Assembly: GCA_947311845.1 (NCBI GenBank)
Contig: CAMZMU010000089.1
Location: forward strand, 21,880,438 to 21,944,437
Reading direction: 5' to 3'
Length of the DNA: 64,000 bases
Source: Poa pratensis
Taxonomy: Eukaryota > Streptophyta > Magnoliopsida > Poales > Poaceae
Positions 10,960 through 22,635 of the stretch are shown here, in pieces. The number at the start of each line of letters is the position of its first letter. The first letter of the stretch is position 1. Position numbers and translations under genes: made by a program. The notes under the pieces were generated by a model. That model was not told where the DNA came from. It did not search any database and was given only the letters and a program-made list of their open reading frames with translations.

Positions 10960-12511
10960 TGATACGTCTCAAACGTATCTATAATTTTTGATGTTCCATG
11001 CTGATATTATATCAATTGCTACATGTTTTGGTTACACTTTATATCATTTTTATGCATTTTCTGGGACTAACCTATTAACAAGATGTCACAGTGCCAGTTC
11101 CCTGTTTTCTGCTGTTTTTGGTTTCAGAAAATCTATTAAGGAAATATTCTCGGAATTGGACGAAACAAAAGACATCGTCAATAATATCACGAGGAGATCA
11201 CGGAGTCCAAAGGGGAGTCGGAGCAGACCCACCAGGGGGACACGCCACACTAGGGCGCCGCGCCCCCCTATGGCGTGGTGGCCCCCCTCGGCCACCGACG
11301 CCGCCTCTTCGCCTATATATTCTCCGCGACGCGAAAACCCTATTACGGTCGATCATATTCCACGAAAAGTTCCGTCGCGGCCGTCATCGTCAATCTCAGA
11401 TCGGAGGAGTTCTGAAGCTCTTCCCGGCACCCTGCCGGAGGGGAGATCATCACCGGAGGGCTCTACATCACCATGCCTGCCTCCGGAGTGATGCGTGAGT
11501 AGTCCACCCCTGGACTACGGGTCCATAGCAGTAGCTAGATGGTTGTCTCTCTACCTTGTGCCTCCATGTTTAGATCTTGTGAGCTGCCTAACATGATCAA
11601 GATCATCTTATTGTAATGCTAGATGTTGTGTTTGCTGGGATCCGATGAATATTGATACCATGTTTATTCAAGTTGTTTATCTATGTGCTCTTGATCTTGC
11701 ATGCTCTCCGTTGCTAGTAGATGCTTTGGCCAAGTAGATGCTTGTGACTCCAAGAGGGGGTATTTATGCTCGATAGTGGGTTCAGTCTCTAGATATCTGG
11801 ATCAGTGACAGAAAGGTCTAAGATGGTAGATGTGCTGTTGCTACTAGGGATAAAACATTGGTGCAGTGTCCAAGGGCACTTGTATTGATTACATTACACA
11901 CTTTACTTCATGCAATAATCTGTTGTTAGCAACTTAATACTGAATAGGATGCGGATGCTGCCTTGAAGGTGGATTATTTAGGCATAGATGTTGGAATAAC
12001 GGTCTATGTACTTTGTTGTAATGCCCAACTAGATTTCATAGTAGACATCTTGGCATGTATTGCATTGTTATGCCCTCTCTATTTGTCAATTGCCCAGCTG
12101 TAATTTGTTTACCCAACATGCTAGTTATCTGTTCTGAGAGACACCACTAGTGAACTGTGGACCCTGGTCCAATTTCCTCATACTGTTTACACAACCTGCT
12201 GCAATCATCTGTTTCCTGTTACTTGCTGTTTTTCCTGCTGTTTTCCACACCATACGTTTAACTCTTTGTTTCTGCAAGACCGGAGAGATTGACAACCTCT
12301 CTGTTTCGTGTTGGGCAAAGTTCTGGTTTGTGTCTGTGCAGATTCCACGTTGGTGCAAGCTCCCTAGCGCCAGGGGGAGTCAACATCAACAACCTTCCGA
12401 TAGATCGTCAAGTCCTACTGGATTGATAACCTTGGGTAGATTTCTCAAGGGAAAACTTCTGCTGTCTACATCATAACCTTCCTCTTGGGGTTCACCAACA
12501 CGTAGCCATCA
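10960..12511 (+). repeat. 5' LTR of element 2
   Basis: 1552 bp. Relative to its 3' LTR it lacks 15 bp in the GC-rich block near 11256 plus three further bases. TATA-like CTATATAT at 11313-11320. It supplies a stop codon to the interrupted LINE ORF (…DTSQTYL). Confidence 0.92.
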
Positions 12512-12521
12512 AGCTGTTTTC

Positions 12522-12539
12522 TGGCGCCGTTGCCGGGGA
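12522..12539 (+). other. Primer-binding site of element 2 (tRNA-Asp type)
   Basis: TGGCGCCGTTGCCGGGGA, 10 bases after the 5' LTR. Single copy, unlike element 1. Confidence 0.85.
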
Positions 12540-12713
12540 CTTGGAGGCTATTGGAAAGGGGAGTCTCTCAGTTCCAATCTCTTTACTTTGTTTTTGTCTT
12601 GCTTGTTTTAGTTTTGTTTTGCTTGCTGTTAAAATCAAAAATCCAAAAAAATTAAATTCCTGCATCTAGTTTATTTCGGTTTGTTATTATGTCTAGTTCT
12701 TTGCTTGCTATTC

Positions 12714-13616
12714 ATGGGTACTTTGCTTGAAACTTGTCCTATGGCTGAAAACAACTTGAGAAACCTTTATGAAATTTATCTTGAGCTAGGACATGATGTG
12801 TTTGAAGAGAAAATTAAAAAACCTATGGAACTTTATTTGCATGATAGTACCAATGATATTGGTATACACTCTTTGAACATGGTTGTTGCTAATGCTATGG
12901 AAAATATTAAGCTTGGGGAAGTTGGTAATGATACTATTGAAATAACTTCTTTTGATAAATTTGAGGTAGACAAACATTCCTTGACTCAAGAGAAAGCAAA
13001 AATAACAGAAGTACCAAATATTTCCCCCAATGTTGTTTATGAAAATCCATGCTATTTTGATAAGTCTTATGATAATCCTCTTTTTATTCCTAATTTCGAA
13101 ATGCATGGTAATGAGAGTGTTTGCTTAGAAAATGTTTATGATAAAGCTCTAGATGATGGTCCTATGTTGCTTGATAATATTATTAATTCTACTATTGAGA
13201 GTGATCAATCAACTTGTTTCAATATGTCTAAAAGTGGGTTTGAAATTTTTGATCCCACTATCTTGCTTGATAAAAGTTATGTGTTTGTAGATCATAAAAA
13301 GCATGCTTTATGTGATAGTTATGTTGTTGAGTTTGTTTATGATGCTATTGAAAATTATTATGAGAGAGGGAAAGATGGTTTTAAAAGTTTTCATGTCACT
13401 AAAATACCTCTCTTTGTGTTGGAAGTTTTAAAGTTGGATTTGTTGCATCTTCCTATGCTAGCTGCTTTATGCTTCAATGATTTTTTTACTACAATATTCC
13501 TCTGCATAGGAAGTGGGTTAGACTCAGATGATTTTGATATTTGCCTCTTGATGCTCTCTTTGTTTTTCAACTCTTATTCTTATGCGAGCATCATTAAAAT
13601 CCTAAAGCCTAGCTGA
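12714..13616 (+). CDS. Retrotransposon protein of unknown class, C-terminally frameshifted
   Basis: Same protein as at 2224-3042 from MGTLLETCPMAENN onward. In a T-run near 13482 one base is missing relative to element 1 (GATTTTTTTACTAC against GATTTGTTTTACTAC). The frame then leaves the HRKWVRLR ending and continues for ~45 unrelated residues. No known domain. Whether either version is translated is unknown. Confidence 0.5.
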   Translation: MGTLLETCPMAENNLRNLYEIYLELGHDVFEEKIKKPMELYLHDSTNDIGIHSLNMVVANAMENIKLGEVGNDTIEITSFDKFEVDKHSLTQEKAKITEVPNISPNVVYENPCYFDKSYDNPLFIPNFEMHGNESVCLENVYDKALDDGPMLLDNIINSTIESDQSTCFNMSKSGFEIFDPTILLDKSYVFVDHKKHALCDSYVVEFVYDAIENYYERGKDGFKSFHVTKIPLFVLEVLKLDLLHLPMLAALCFNDFFTTIFLCIGSGLDSDDFDICLLMLSLFFNSYSYASIIKILKPS

Positions 13617-16128
13617 AAGGCATTAAAGAAAAGCACTTGTGGGAGATAACCCATGTGTCAAGGATGCTTGTTTACCTCTGTAGCAACTCCTTTGTATCTT
13701 TTATTTGCTGTTTTGTTGTGCCAAGGAGAGTTACTAATGCAAAGTTGGTTTTTATTTTCGGGACTGCATTGGGACAGATTGCTGTTCGTCACCGTTTAAT
13801 TCAGTAGAAAATCAGAAAAAATCGAAAAATGCTGAAACTTTTTGTGCATGTTCCTGATGATGTTACGCAACTTTCATTATTTCAAAAGTTCTTCATCTGA
13901 GCATCGTAAGTGCCTCGAAAAAATTCGTCATTACAGACTGTTCTGGTTTGACAGATTCTGTCTTTTATTTTGCATTCTCTCTTTTACAAGTTTTTAAGTG
14001 GTTTCTTTTCGTGTAAAAGTGCCCACTTGAGCCTAGTAACAGTGGCTAATGTTTAAAATAGTTGGCTTGTGAGTTTGTCTTTGCTAGAACTTTGAAGTAT
14101 TATCTTTTAGTGCACTAACCTGCTAATGAGAAAAGCTGTTAAGTTTTGGTGTGAAGGAAGTTTTCAAGTGTTGATAGAGGAGAATGATATTACATGATCA
14201 AGAAGAGTGAAGAGCTTAAGCTTGGGGAGGCTTACCTCCCCAGCATATTTCAAGAAGACTCAAGCATCTAAGCTTGGGGATGCCCAAGGCATCCCCTTCT
14301 TCATCTACAAATTATCAGGTCATCTCTAATGGTGCTATATTTTTATTGCTTCATACTAGTGTACTCTTCCTTGGAGCGTCAGTGTGTTTTTGTTTTCAGT
14401 TTGTTTTGTTTTGTTTGCTGTGCTATACTTGTTGGATCCTAGTATTCATGTTTGGGAGAGAGACACGCTCCACTTTTTCATTAGAATACTCTTGTGCTTC
14501 ACTTATACTTGTTGAGTATTCCTGTCTAGTTGCTGTATTGCTTTAGCTCTCAGTTTTTCATGTATCTCTTGTTAGAGCTATCAGTTTCTTTTGAAGAAAG
14601 TACTCTCTTGCTTCACTTATATCTGTTTGGAGAGTTGTCAAATAAGTTGATTGGTGTTTGGTTGGACCAGAAAAATGCTATGCATGTGGTAGTGGTATAA
14701 AATGCTTACATGAATCTTTTTAGATCGTTGTCTTGAGTAATTTGATGCTTGCCAATTGTTTTGAGCTGTCAAGTAATTAATGTTTAAGCTTGTGCATCAT
14801 GTAAGTAATGGCTATTAATGAAGAACTACTATAAGGATTTTCTGCTATAATAATCTGTTGCATAATTGGAAGTCCATAGTAGTCTAGATAATTTTTGGAT
14901 GAAGGCTATGTGTTAACAAGGAAGACAGTGGGAGTCTATGGTTCGTCAAACCTTGTGTTTTATGTACACTCTTGCTATTCCAGTTGATAATGATGTTTGC
15001 TTATAATAACCTTGCTAGCCTAAACTCTGTACTAAGAGGGAATGCTTCTTGTACATCCAAAACCTTGAGCCAAATCCATGCCACCTGTGTCCACCATACC
15101 TACCTATTATGTGGTGTTTTCACCATTCCAAGTAAATTTCTTCATGTGCTATCTACTAACTACTCAAAACAATTATCCTTTTTGTGTCACTACTTGAAAA
15201 GCTCATAAGGACGTAGATAGGTGGTCTTTATTTCCTGGTTGATCAAATTTTACACACCTGGACTAGTGGCATATACATCCGCTTATCCAATAATTTTGCA
15301 AAAAGAGCTGGCAACGGGGTGCCCAGTCCCAATTAATTACAACTTTAACCAAACAATTCTCTTCACATCTTTTTGCCCCTGATTCGTCAGTCAAGCAATG
15401 TTCACAAGTGTGTAAACAAAAGAGAAGAGGGATGATCTGCCCGCTGGTAGAAATAACGTCCTTCATGGGAGCCGCTCTTGTAAAGTTTGATCAACTAGTG
15501 AAGTAGAGTATTGCCTATTTGCTGATTTGTTGACACCTGTATACACCATTACCTTACAAAACAATATTTTATGCTCTCTATATGCCTTCGGGAACTACAG
15601 CTCTAGCACATGATGTTAATCCCTGCTTCCCTCTGCGAAGGGCCATTCTTTTACTTTTATGTTGAGTCAGTTTTCCCACTTCTTTCTGTCTACTTAAGCA
15701 AACATCATTGTCAACTCCAGTATAACAGTTTTTACATAACTTTGTGTTTGGTTGATCATATTCTTTGCATTGACATTATCTATATGATATACATGTTGAA
15801 AGTTGAAGCAAAAGCTGAAGCTATTATCTTCCTTTGTGTTGATACAAACACTTTCATGTTGAGAATTATTGCTGCTGTGAACTAACTATTATGTTAGACT
15901 ATTATATCTCTAAATGTTTTATAGTATTATTCATGAAAGTTTGCACTTGTGTGATCACTTATGTTTACTCTTTATTTACTTGCTTGCAAACTATAGACCA
16001 TTGGCTTGGATCACTTCATTCAGATCATGTGCATTACATTGTTATTTGATCAAAGATTGTGTTGGTAGCATGTCACTTCAAAAATTATCTGTTTTTATCG
16101 TTTACCTACTCGAGGACGAGCAGGAACT
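13617..16128. other. Non-coding interior of element 2
   Basis: Near-copy of 3043-5639. It holds only short ORFs, no pol motifs, and a few small indels relative to element 1 (for example near 14540). Confidence 0.7.
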
Positions 16129-16143
16129 AAGCTTGGGGATGCT

Positions 16144-17713
16144 TGATACGTCTCAAACGTATCTATAATTTTTGATGTTCCATGCTGATATTATATCAAT
16201 TGCTACATGTTTTGGTTACACTTTATATCATTTTTATGCATTTTCTGGGACTAACCTATTAACAAGATGCCACAGTGCCAGTTCCCTGTTTTCTGCTGTT
16301 TTTGGTTTCAGAAAATCTATTAAGGAAATATTCTCGGAATTGGACGAAACAAAAGACATCGTCAATAATATCACGAGGAGATCACGGAGTCCAAAGGGGA
16401 GTCGGAGCAGACCCACCAGGGGGCCACGCCACACTAGGGCGCGGCCCAGGGTGGGCCCGCGCCCCCCTATGGCGTGGTGGCCCCCCTCGGCCACCGACGC
16501 CGCCTCTTCGCCTATATATTCTCCGCGACGCGAAAACCCTATTACGGTCGATCATATTCCACGAAAAGTTCCGTCGCGGCCGTCATCGTCAATCTCAGAT
16601 CGGAGGAGTTCTGAAGCTCTTCCCGGCACCCTGCCGGAGGGGAGATCATCACCGGAGGGCTCTACATCACCATGCCTGCCTCCGGAGTGATGCGTGAGTA
16701 GTCCACCCCTGGACTACGGGTCCATAGCAGTAGCTAGATGGTTGTCTCTCTACCTTGTGCCTCCATGTTTAGATCTTGTGAGCTGCCTAACATGATCAAG
16801 ATCATCTTATTGTAATGCTAGATGTTGTGTTTGCTGGGATCCGATGAATATTGATACCATGTTTATTCAAGTTGTTTATCTATGTGCTCTTGATCTTGCA
16901 TGCTCTCCGTTGCTAGTAGATGCTTTGGCCAAGTAGATGCTTGTGACTCCAAGAGGGGGTATTTATGCTCGATAGTGGGTTCAGTCTCTAGATATCTGGA
17001 TCAGTGACAGAAAGGTCTAAGATGGTAGATGTGCTGTTGCTACTAGGGATAAAACATTGGTGCAGTGTCCAAGGGCACTTGTATTGATTACATTACACAC
17101 TTTACTTCATGCAATAATCTGTTGTTAGCAACTTAATACTGAATAGGATGCGGATGCTGCCTTGAAGGTGGATTATTTAGGCATAGATGGTTGGAATAAC
17201 GGTCTATGTACTTTGTTGTAATGCCCAACTAGATTTCATAGTAGACATCTTGGCATGTATTGCATTGTTATGCCCTCTCTATTTGTCAATTGCCCAGCTG
17301 TAATTTGTTTACCCAACATGCTAGTTATCTGTTCTGAGAGAGACACCACTAGTGAACTGTGGACCCTGGTCCAATTTCCTCATACTGTTTACACAACCTG
17401 CTGCAATCATCTGTTTCCTGTTACTTGCTGTTTTTCCTGCTGTTTTCCACACCATACGTTTAACTCTTTGTTTCTGCAAGACCGGAGAGATTGACAACCT
17501 CTCTGTTTCGTGTTGGGCAAAGTTCTGGTTTGTGTCTGTGCAGATTCCACGTTGGTGCAAGCTCCCTAGCGCCAGGGGGAGTCAACATCAACAACCTTCC
17601 GATAGATCGTCAAGTCCTACTGGATTGATAACCTTGGGTAGATTTCTCAAGGGAAAACTTCTGCTGTCTACATCATAACCTTCCTCTTGGGGTTCACCAA
17701 CACGTAGCCATCA
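16144..17713 (+). repeat. 3' LTR of element 2
   Basis: 1570 bp, starts TGATACGTCTC and ends GTAGCCATCA, followed by CTTGT. It is the longest of the four LTRs and keeps both the 25-bp and 15-bp stretches that are missing in sister copies. Confidence 0.92.
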
Positions 17714-20700
17714 CTTGTCGAATCAAAGTTGCAAGTTGTCACCCCCTACTCCATCTCTCAAGTCTTAGGGCCACGTTTCGATGGCTACATCTGTCTGCCG
17801 GCAGTTGGCACTGCAGGAGGAATCATCCTTGCCTGGCAATCTAGTCGCGTGGCAGTCTCTGCCCCTCGTGTGGATACTTTCTCCCTGACAGCAAAATTGG
17901 CCTTTGTTGATGGTAATTGTTGGTGGCATTCAACAGTTTATGGGCCAACACAGGACAATCTCAAGCCTGCATTTCTTGATGAACTGCGACTGATTAGAGC
18001 AGGATGCCCGGGTATATGGGTGGTGGCTGGTGATTTTAACCTTATTGTTGATGCAGCGGACAAGAACAATGCAAGGCTTAATAGGAGGATGATGGGTCGC
18101 TTTAGGAGGGTGCTAAATGAGTTGGAACTTACCGAAGCACCGCTCATTGGACGCAATTACACTTGGTCTAATGAGAGGCTTGTTCCCACACTGGCTAGGC
18201 TTGATCGATAGTTCTGCTCCCTGGACTGGGAAACAGCGCACCCCAATGCTCTGCTACAAGCGCTGTCTTCAAGCTTGTCTGACCACTGCCCGCTCCATAT
18301 GGCAACAGCAGTGAATTTCCACGCAAAGAAGCGTTTTCTTTTCGAAGCATTCTGGCCAAGTCTGCCTGGGTTCCAAGAGGTTGTTGCTGAAGCATGGGCT
18401 AGCCCTGTTGCCTGTGGGGATCCCATTAGAACTCTGGATTCAAAACTACGCGCCACTGCCCGTGCCCTAACAAGCTGGAGTCAACGGAAGGTTGGAAATA
18501 TTAAAGAGCAAGCGCTGTTGGCTAATGAAGTTATACGTCAGTTTGATGCTGCCCAAGATTGTCGAACCCTAACCACGGCTGAAGCATGGCTCCGAAGAGA
18601 ATTGAAGAAGAAGGCCCTAGGCTTGGCCTCCCTATGCCGTACCATTGCGAGGCAGCGCTCTCGGCTGTTGTGGCTCAGTGAAGGAGACGCTAACACGCAA
18701 TACTTCCATGCCCATGCAAGTAAAAGGAGAAGGAAGAATCACCTCTTCAGGCTACGTAACTCCAATGTTGAAGCCACAAGTCAAGAAGAGATGGAGGAGC
18801 TGGCAACTTCCTTTTTCGTGGACCTCATTGGCACACCAAAAGAACGGGTTTGTGATTTAAACCTAGCTGTGTTGGATTTGCCAGTAGCAAACCTCTCGGA
18901 CCTGGAAAGGGATTTCTCTGAAGAGGAAATTTGGAAAGTTATTTGCCAGCTCCCAGCGGATAAAACCCCAGGCCCCGATGGCTTTTCAGCAAGATTCTAT
19001 CAAACATGTTGGCAGACTATAAAGGGTGACCTTTTGGCAGTAATCTCTCAGCTGGCTGGAGGAAACCATCAGAATTTTCATCTGCTAAACCAAGCATACA
19101 TTACCCTAATCCCTAAAAAAGATGGAGCATCTGACATTGTGGATTTCAGGCCTATCAGTCTTGTGCATGGAGTAGCAAAAATCTTCTCAAAAGCCCTTGC
19201 TTGCAGACTCTCTCCACATCTGAACTCCATCATTGCGGTGAACCAGAGTGCTTTCATCCGTGGCCGATCCATCCAGGACAATTATATGCTGGTGAGTCAA
19301 AGTGCAAAATCCTTCTACCGCCGCCGTGTTCCCTCACTTTTCCTCAAATTGGATATTGCCCGGTCCTTTGATTCGGTTTCCTGGCCTCTGCTCCTCCAAA
19401 TTCTGCGTCGGCGGGGTTTTGGGCCCAAGATGATCGCGAGGATTCTCTCGCTGCTCTCCTCGGCAAGCACTAGGGTTTTGGTAAATGGCAGTCCTGGTGA
19501 ACGTATTTGGCATGCCTGTGGCCTCAGGCAAGGTGACACTATTTCACCAACCCTCTTCATCATCTTCATGGATATTCTTAATGCGGTGTTTTGCAAGGCC
19601 GAGGAAAGGGGGATTTTCCAGAGTTTGCATCGATGGGGGGTTCACCACAGGCTATCCATTTTTGCGGATGATGTCGCCATGTTTATCAGCCCAATACTTG
19701 AAGAAGTTCAGGCTGCGGGAGCCCTTCTGGCGCTGTTTGGTCAATGCTCAGGACTGAACTGCAATCTTGCAAAATGTGCCATAGCTCCAATTGCATGCTC
19801 CAACATTGACTTGCAGACGGTAACTGAACCCTTCCCTTGCCAATTGGTCGATTTCCCATGTACATATCTTGGGATCCCTCTCTCCTTGAAGAAACTACGC
19901 AAGGCTGAGCTGCAAATCTTGATTGAAAAAAATTGCAAGGAAGCTCTCCACCTGGCGCACGCTAATGCTTTCTCAGAGTGGGAGGCTAATTCTGGTGCAG
20001 ACAGTACTCTCTGCTATTGCTGTTTACCATATGCTATCGCTGGACATCCCTCCTTGGGTTCTGAAACAAATTAACAAGATTTGTAGATCATTTTTCTGGC
20101 ATGGGTCTGAGGATGCGGCAGGGGGTCAATGTCTAGTTGCCTGGGAGCAGGTCTGCAAACCAAAAGCTCTTGGGGGTCTTGGTATCCACAATTTGAAGTT
20201 CCTCAATGCTGGCTTGAGGATGAGGTGGCGATGGCTGGAACGTGCAGGTCCGGCACGTTCTTGGGCAGGCTTACAGTTCACTCTTTCTTCTGAGGCTGAG
20301 GAGATGTTCCAGGCTGCGTGCCAATGCACTGTTGGGAACGGCAACAGAACTAAATTCTGGACCGACAGATGGATTGATGGGCAGAGCCCTGCCAAACTTG
20401 CTCCTGCTCTCTTGGAATTCGTCCGAGGCCAAGCGGCAAAAACAAGATCGGTGGCTGATGCTTTGTTGGAGGAGCAGTGGATTAGAGACATTAAAGGAGA
20501 ACTGTCCGTGCAGGCTATAGTGGAGTTCATAAACCTTTGGAACCTGCTGCAAACAAGACCACCTCTCTCCGAGGAAGAAGACTCCTTTTCTTGGCGCCCG
20601 ACTGCAACTACAGCATACTCACCCTCCTCTGCTTATCTGGCATATTTCCATGGCACTACTGAACCGGATTACGCCAAACCTCTTTGGAAGAATCACGCGC

Positions 20701-21301
20701 CGCTCAAGGAAAAACTCTTCTGCTGGCTTGCCCTCCGGAACCGCAGCTGGACTGCAGAAAGGAGAAGAAGAAGAGGCCTTGATCATCTGGACAGGTGCAC
20801 TCTCTGCGACCAAGTCCTTGAAGACATTGATCACCTGCTTGTACAATGCCCCTTCACCCGGTGTTTCTGGTTTAACCTGTGCAATGACCTGAACGTTGTG
20901 GATATTGTACCACAACTGCGCGAGACTGTCAGAGGGTGGTGGCTCTCTCTCTCCAATCGACAACCAGTGCAGAATCGGAAGGAGATCATGACTCTTGCTG
21001 TGGCCGGCATGAGACGCATCTGACTGGAGCGAAACGCTCGCACCTTTGAGCAGAAATCCATGAGCTTACAGCAAATCGTTGCCCTGACAAAGGAGGAGCT
21101 CCTGCTGTGGGACTTGGCGAAGAAGAAGAAACAAATGCGTAGTGGAGTAGTGGGTGTTAGAGAGGAGTAAACCTGTCTGTAAGTGTGGGTGTGTGTGGTG
21201 GGCCTACGGGCATGTTGTAATACTCCAAACTCCTTTGCTAAACCTTAAATAAAAAGACACGCAACCTTTGGTTGCCTGTTCTTGAAAAAAAAAACACGCA
21301 C

Positions 21302-21552
21302 GCACACCATACCGCTATGAGCACCTCTGAAATATTGAGCCGGCGGATCGATTCTTGAGATTGACGAAGTCACCACTGGCGCCTAGCTGTCGACGGAAAC
21401 GTCGTCTCCCACTGAAAAATATTCCGCCTAAATGTAACACACAGATGTCAAAGCTGGGTTTTGAACTCTGCTTGGCTGAGGGTACAACCACCTGCTCACC
21501 ACCCAACCACAGCTTGGCGCAATGGGACAATTGGTCGGGACAAAAGAGCAAG
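21302..21552 (-). mobile_element. Au-like SINE, 5' part with tRNA-like head (right piece)
   Basis: Resumes the SINE exactly where the left piece stopped: CCGCTATGAGCACC, GAGCCGGC, GACGAAGTCACC, TCCCACTGAA are shared with my memory of Au SINE (reverse complement). A polymerase III B-box-like GTTTTGAACTC (~21457) and an A-box-like region (CACCCAACCACAGC, ~21498) sit at the right end, read on the minus strand. The target duplication GAAAAACGC follows at 21553-21561. The head is diverged from the consensus I recall. Confidence 0.78.
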
Positions 21553-21561
21553 GAAAAACGC

Positions 21562-21985
21562 AGCACTTAGTGTAGATTAGCCTCTGACGTAAGCTCGCTA
21601 TGATTAAATATTTATTGGTACGTTGAGAGGCCAGGGTTAGAACAGATCACACGAGTACTGTAATGCTGCTCAGAACACTATGGTATATATGCTCGCACAC
21701 CAGCGAGTGGGCCGGGCGTCTACTAATGAAATTTCAATAGCATCTCTCCTTTAATTTTCCGGATGTCGACTCCTGTGATGATGTTAACAAAACGGACAAC
21801 TTTCTCGGAAAGGTCGTGGATACAAACTTATCCCACGATCGATTCACAAATTAAGGTTCGCAGGAGCAGCCCCCCTTGCAATTACGTGGCCACCTCGATC
21901 GATCCAGCTTTTGGCATCGAGACCGGGTCTGAGGTGACGGTCGAGGCAGCGTCGTCGAAGCAGACGATTCCACACGTTTGTCTTC
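21562..21985. other. Intergenic, nothing recognised
   Basis: No coding or transposon signature found. Contiguous with 9356-9848 before the SINE insertion. Confidence 0.5.
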
Positions 21986-22408
21986 GCTTCATATCCATAG
22001 CCTTCATCTTTACTTATGGCGGCACCACTTGGGAAAGAAAATGGTGACGGCCGGATTGCTTCGTACGTACAGTGCCACTGCGGGCGGGACACCATAGTCA
22101 CATCGATCGATCGCCGCCTAGCTCGACAACAGTACGGAGCGACAAGAGCAGCAAGACAGAAGAGTCCACTCGCTCACCTAGTCAGAAGAGTCGCCCGCGG
22201 GGCGTACGTAGGTTTCATGCGAGGTCGCTTTGGGATGCCGATCGACGGCGAAAGTAATTTAACACGATATCGAGCGCAGCTAGCGCCGATCGAACCGGGA
22301 TGTACTCTTGTGGAAAATCCTGGCGGCTATCGTTTTCGCTAGAACTGACACGGGGGAATGGATAATATATAGTATACTCATGCTACATTGCACGATAAAT
22401 GTGATATT
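21986..22408 (+). repeat. Duplicated upstream-type segment, copy A
   Basis: Matches 24016-24577 closely (CTTCATATCCAT, ATGGCGGCAC, GGGAAAGAAAATGGTGACGG, AGAAGAGTC, TTGTGGAAAATCCT). Parts (AGAAGAGTCG, GATACCGATCGA-like, GGCGAAAGT.ATTT.AACAC) also resemble the sequences upstream of VQ2 (41095-41270) and VQ3 (43265-44100). No gene follows. Probably a relic of an older duplication. Confidence 0.7.
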
Positions 22409-22587
22409 TCTGAGGACTCTCCTCCTGAACAACTTGTACTGTGTGGCGTTAAGCGGACAAGGTTGCGATCGATCGATGACAACCCAGTCACAACATCCTT
22501 TGCTACAAGTGTAGTTTGTCTTAAATGGCCTTTTAACAAACTTCCAGTCGGTAACGGTTCTCAAATCTAGCCCCTCCCAAAAAATAC

Positions 22588-22635
22588 TACTCCCTCCATT
22601 CCAAATTAATTGACACAGTTTTAGTACTAGTTAGG
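22588..22635 (+). mobile_element. Stowaway-like MITE end
   Basis: CTCCCTCCATTCCAAATTA preceded by TA is a Stowaway terminal motif. The opposite end is not found nearby, so it is a fragment. Confidence 0.5.

Larger units (their letters stand above)
10960..17713 (+). mobile_element. LTR retrotransposon, element 2 (complete, non-autonomous)
   Basis: Same family and orientation as element 1: TG...CA LTRs, tRNA-Asp-type primer site, a single ORF and no pol domain. Flanked by the 5-bp target duplication CTTGT (10955-10959 and 17714-17718). Removing the element and one duplication copy rejoins the LINE ORF2 frame exactly (CLV-ESK). Sequence is almost identical to element 1, so both are recent. It differs by a single primer site and small indels. 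Confidence 0.93.
10841..21170 (+). pseudogene. LINE-B ORF2 (endonuclease, reverse transcriptase), split and mutated
   Basis: It starts ATG 10841 (MDIINHNIVVWNPRGLNTPG, apurinic endonuclease start). It is interrupted by LTR element 2 after AAIVCLV and continues at 17719 in the same frame (ESKLQVVTPYS). The endonuclease keeps VYGPT and VAGDFNLI. Reverse transcriptase follows: TPGPDGFSARFYQ (~18970), LIPKK, DFRPISL, QSAFIRGRSI, LKLDIARSFDSVSW, GLRQGDTISP and the catalytic FADDVAMF (~19660). A C-terminal zinc-binding domain has CTLCDQVLEDIDHLLVQCPF (~20800). Damage: TAG at 18209-18211, a one-base shift in the A-run near 19925-19931, and TGA replacing a Trp codon at 21021-21023. The natural stop is at 21168-21170. 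No RNase H domain follows. Confidence 0.92.
9936..21293 (+). mobile_element. LINE-B, 5'-truncated L1-type retrotransposon (hosts LTR element 2)
   Basis: It is flanked by ACACGCAC (9928-9935 and 21294-21301) and ends in a run of A after TTGCCTGTTCTTG, the usual tail of grass LINEs. It starts inside ORF1 (5' truncation, typical of target-primed reverse transcription). It carries the ORF1 C-terminus, then ORF2 with endonuclease, reverse transcriptase and zinc-binding domains. It is interrupted by LTR element 2 (10960-17713). Without that insertion it is ~4.6 kb. It inserted into the Au-like SINE, whose two halves flank it exactly. Confidence 0.9.

Noticed and set aside
7201..21293. One single LINE spanning 7201-21293 with insertions
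   Set aside because: The SINE halves at 9858-9935 and 21302-21552, each with matching duplications, show that the right LINE is a separate 5'-truncated insertion.
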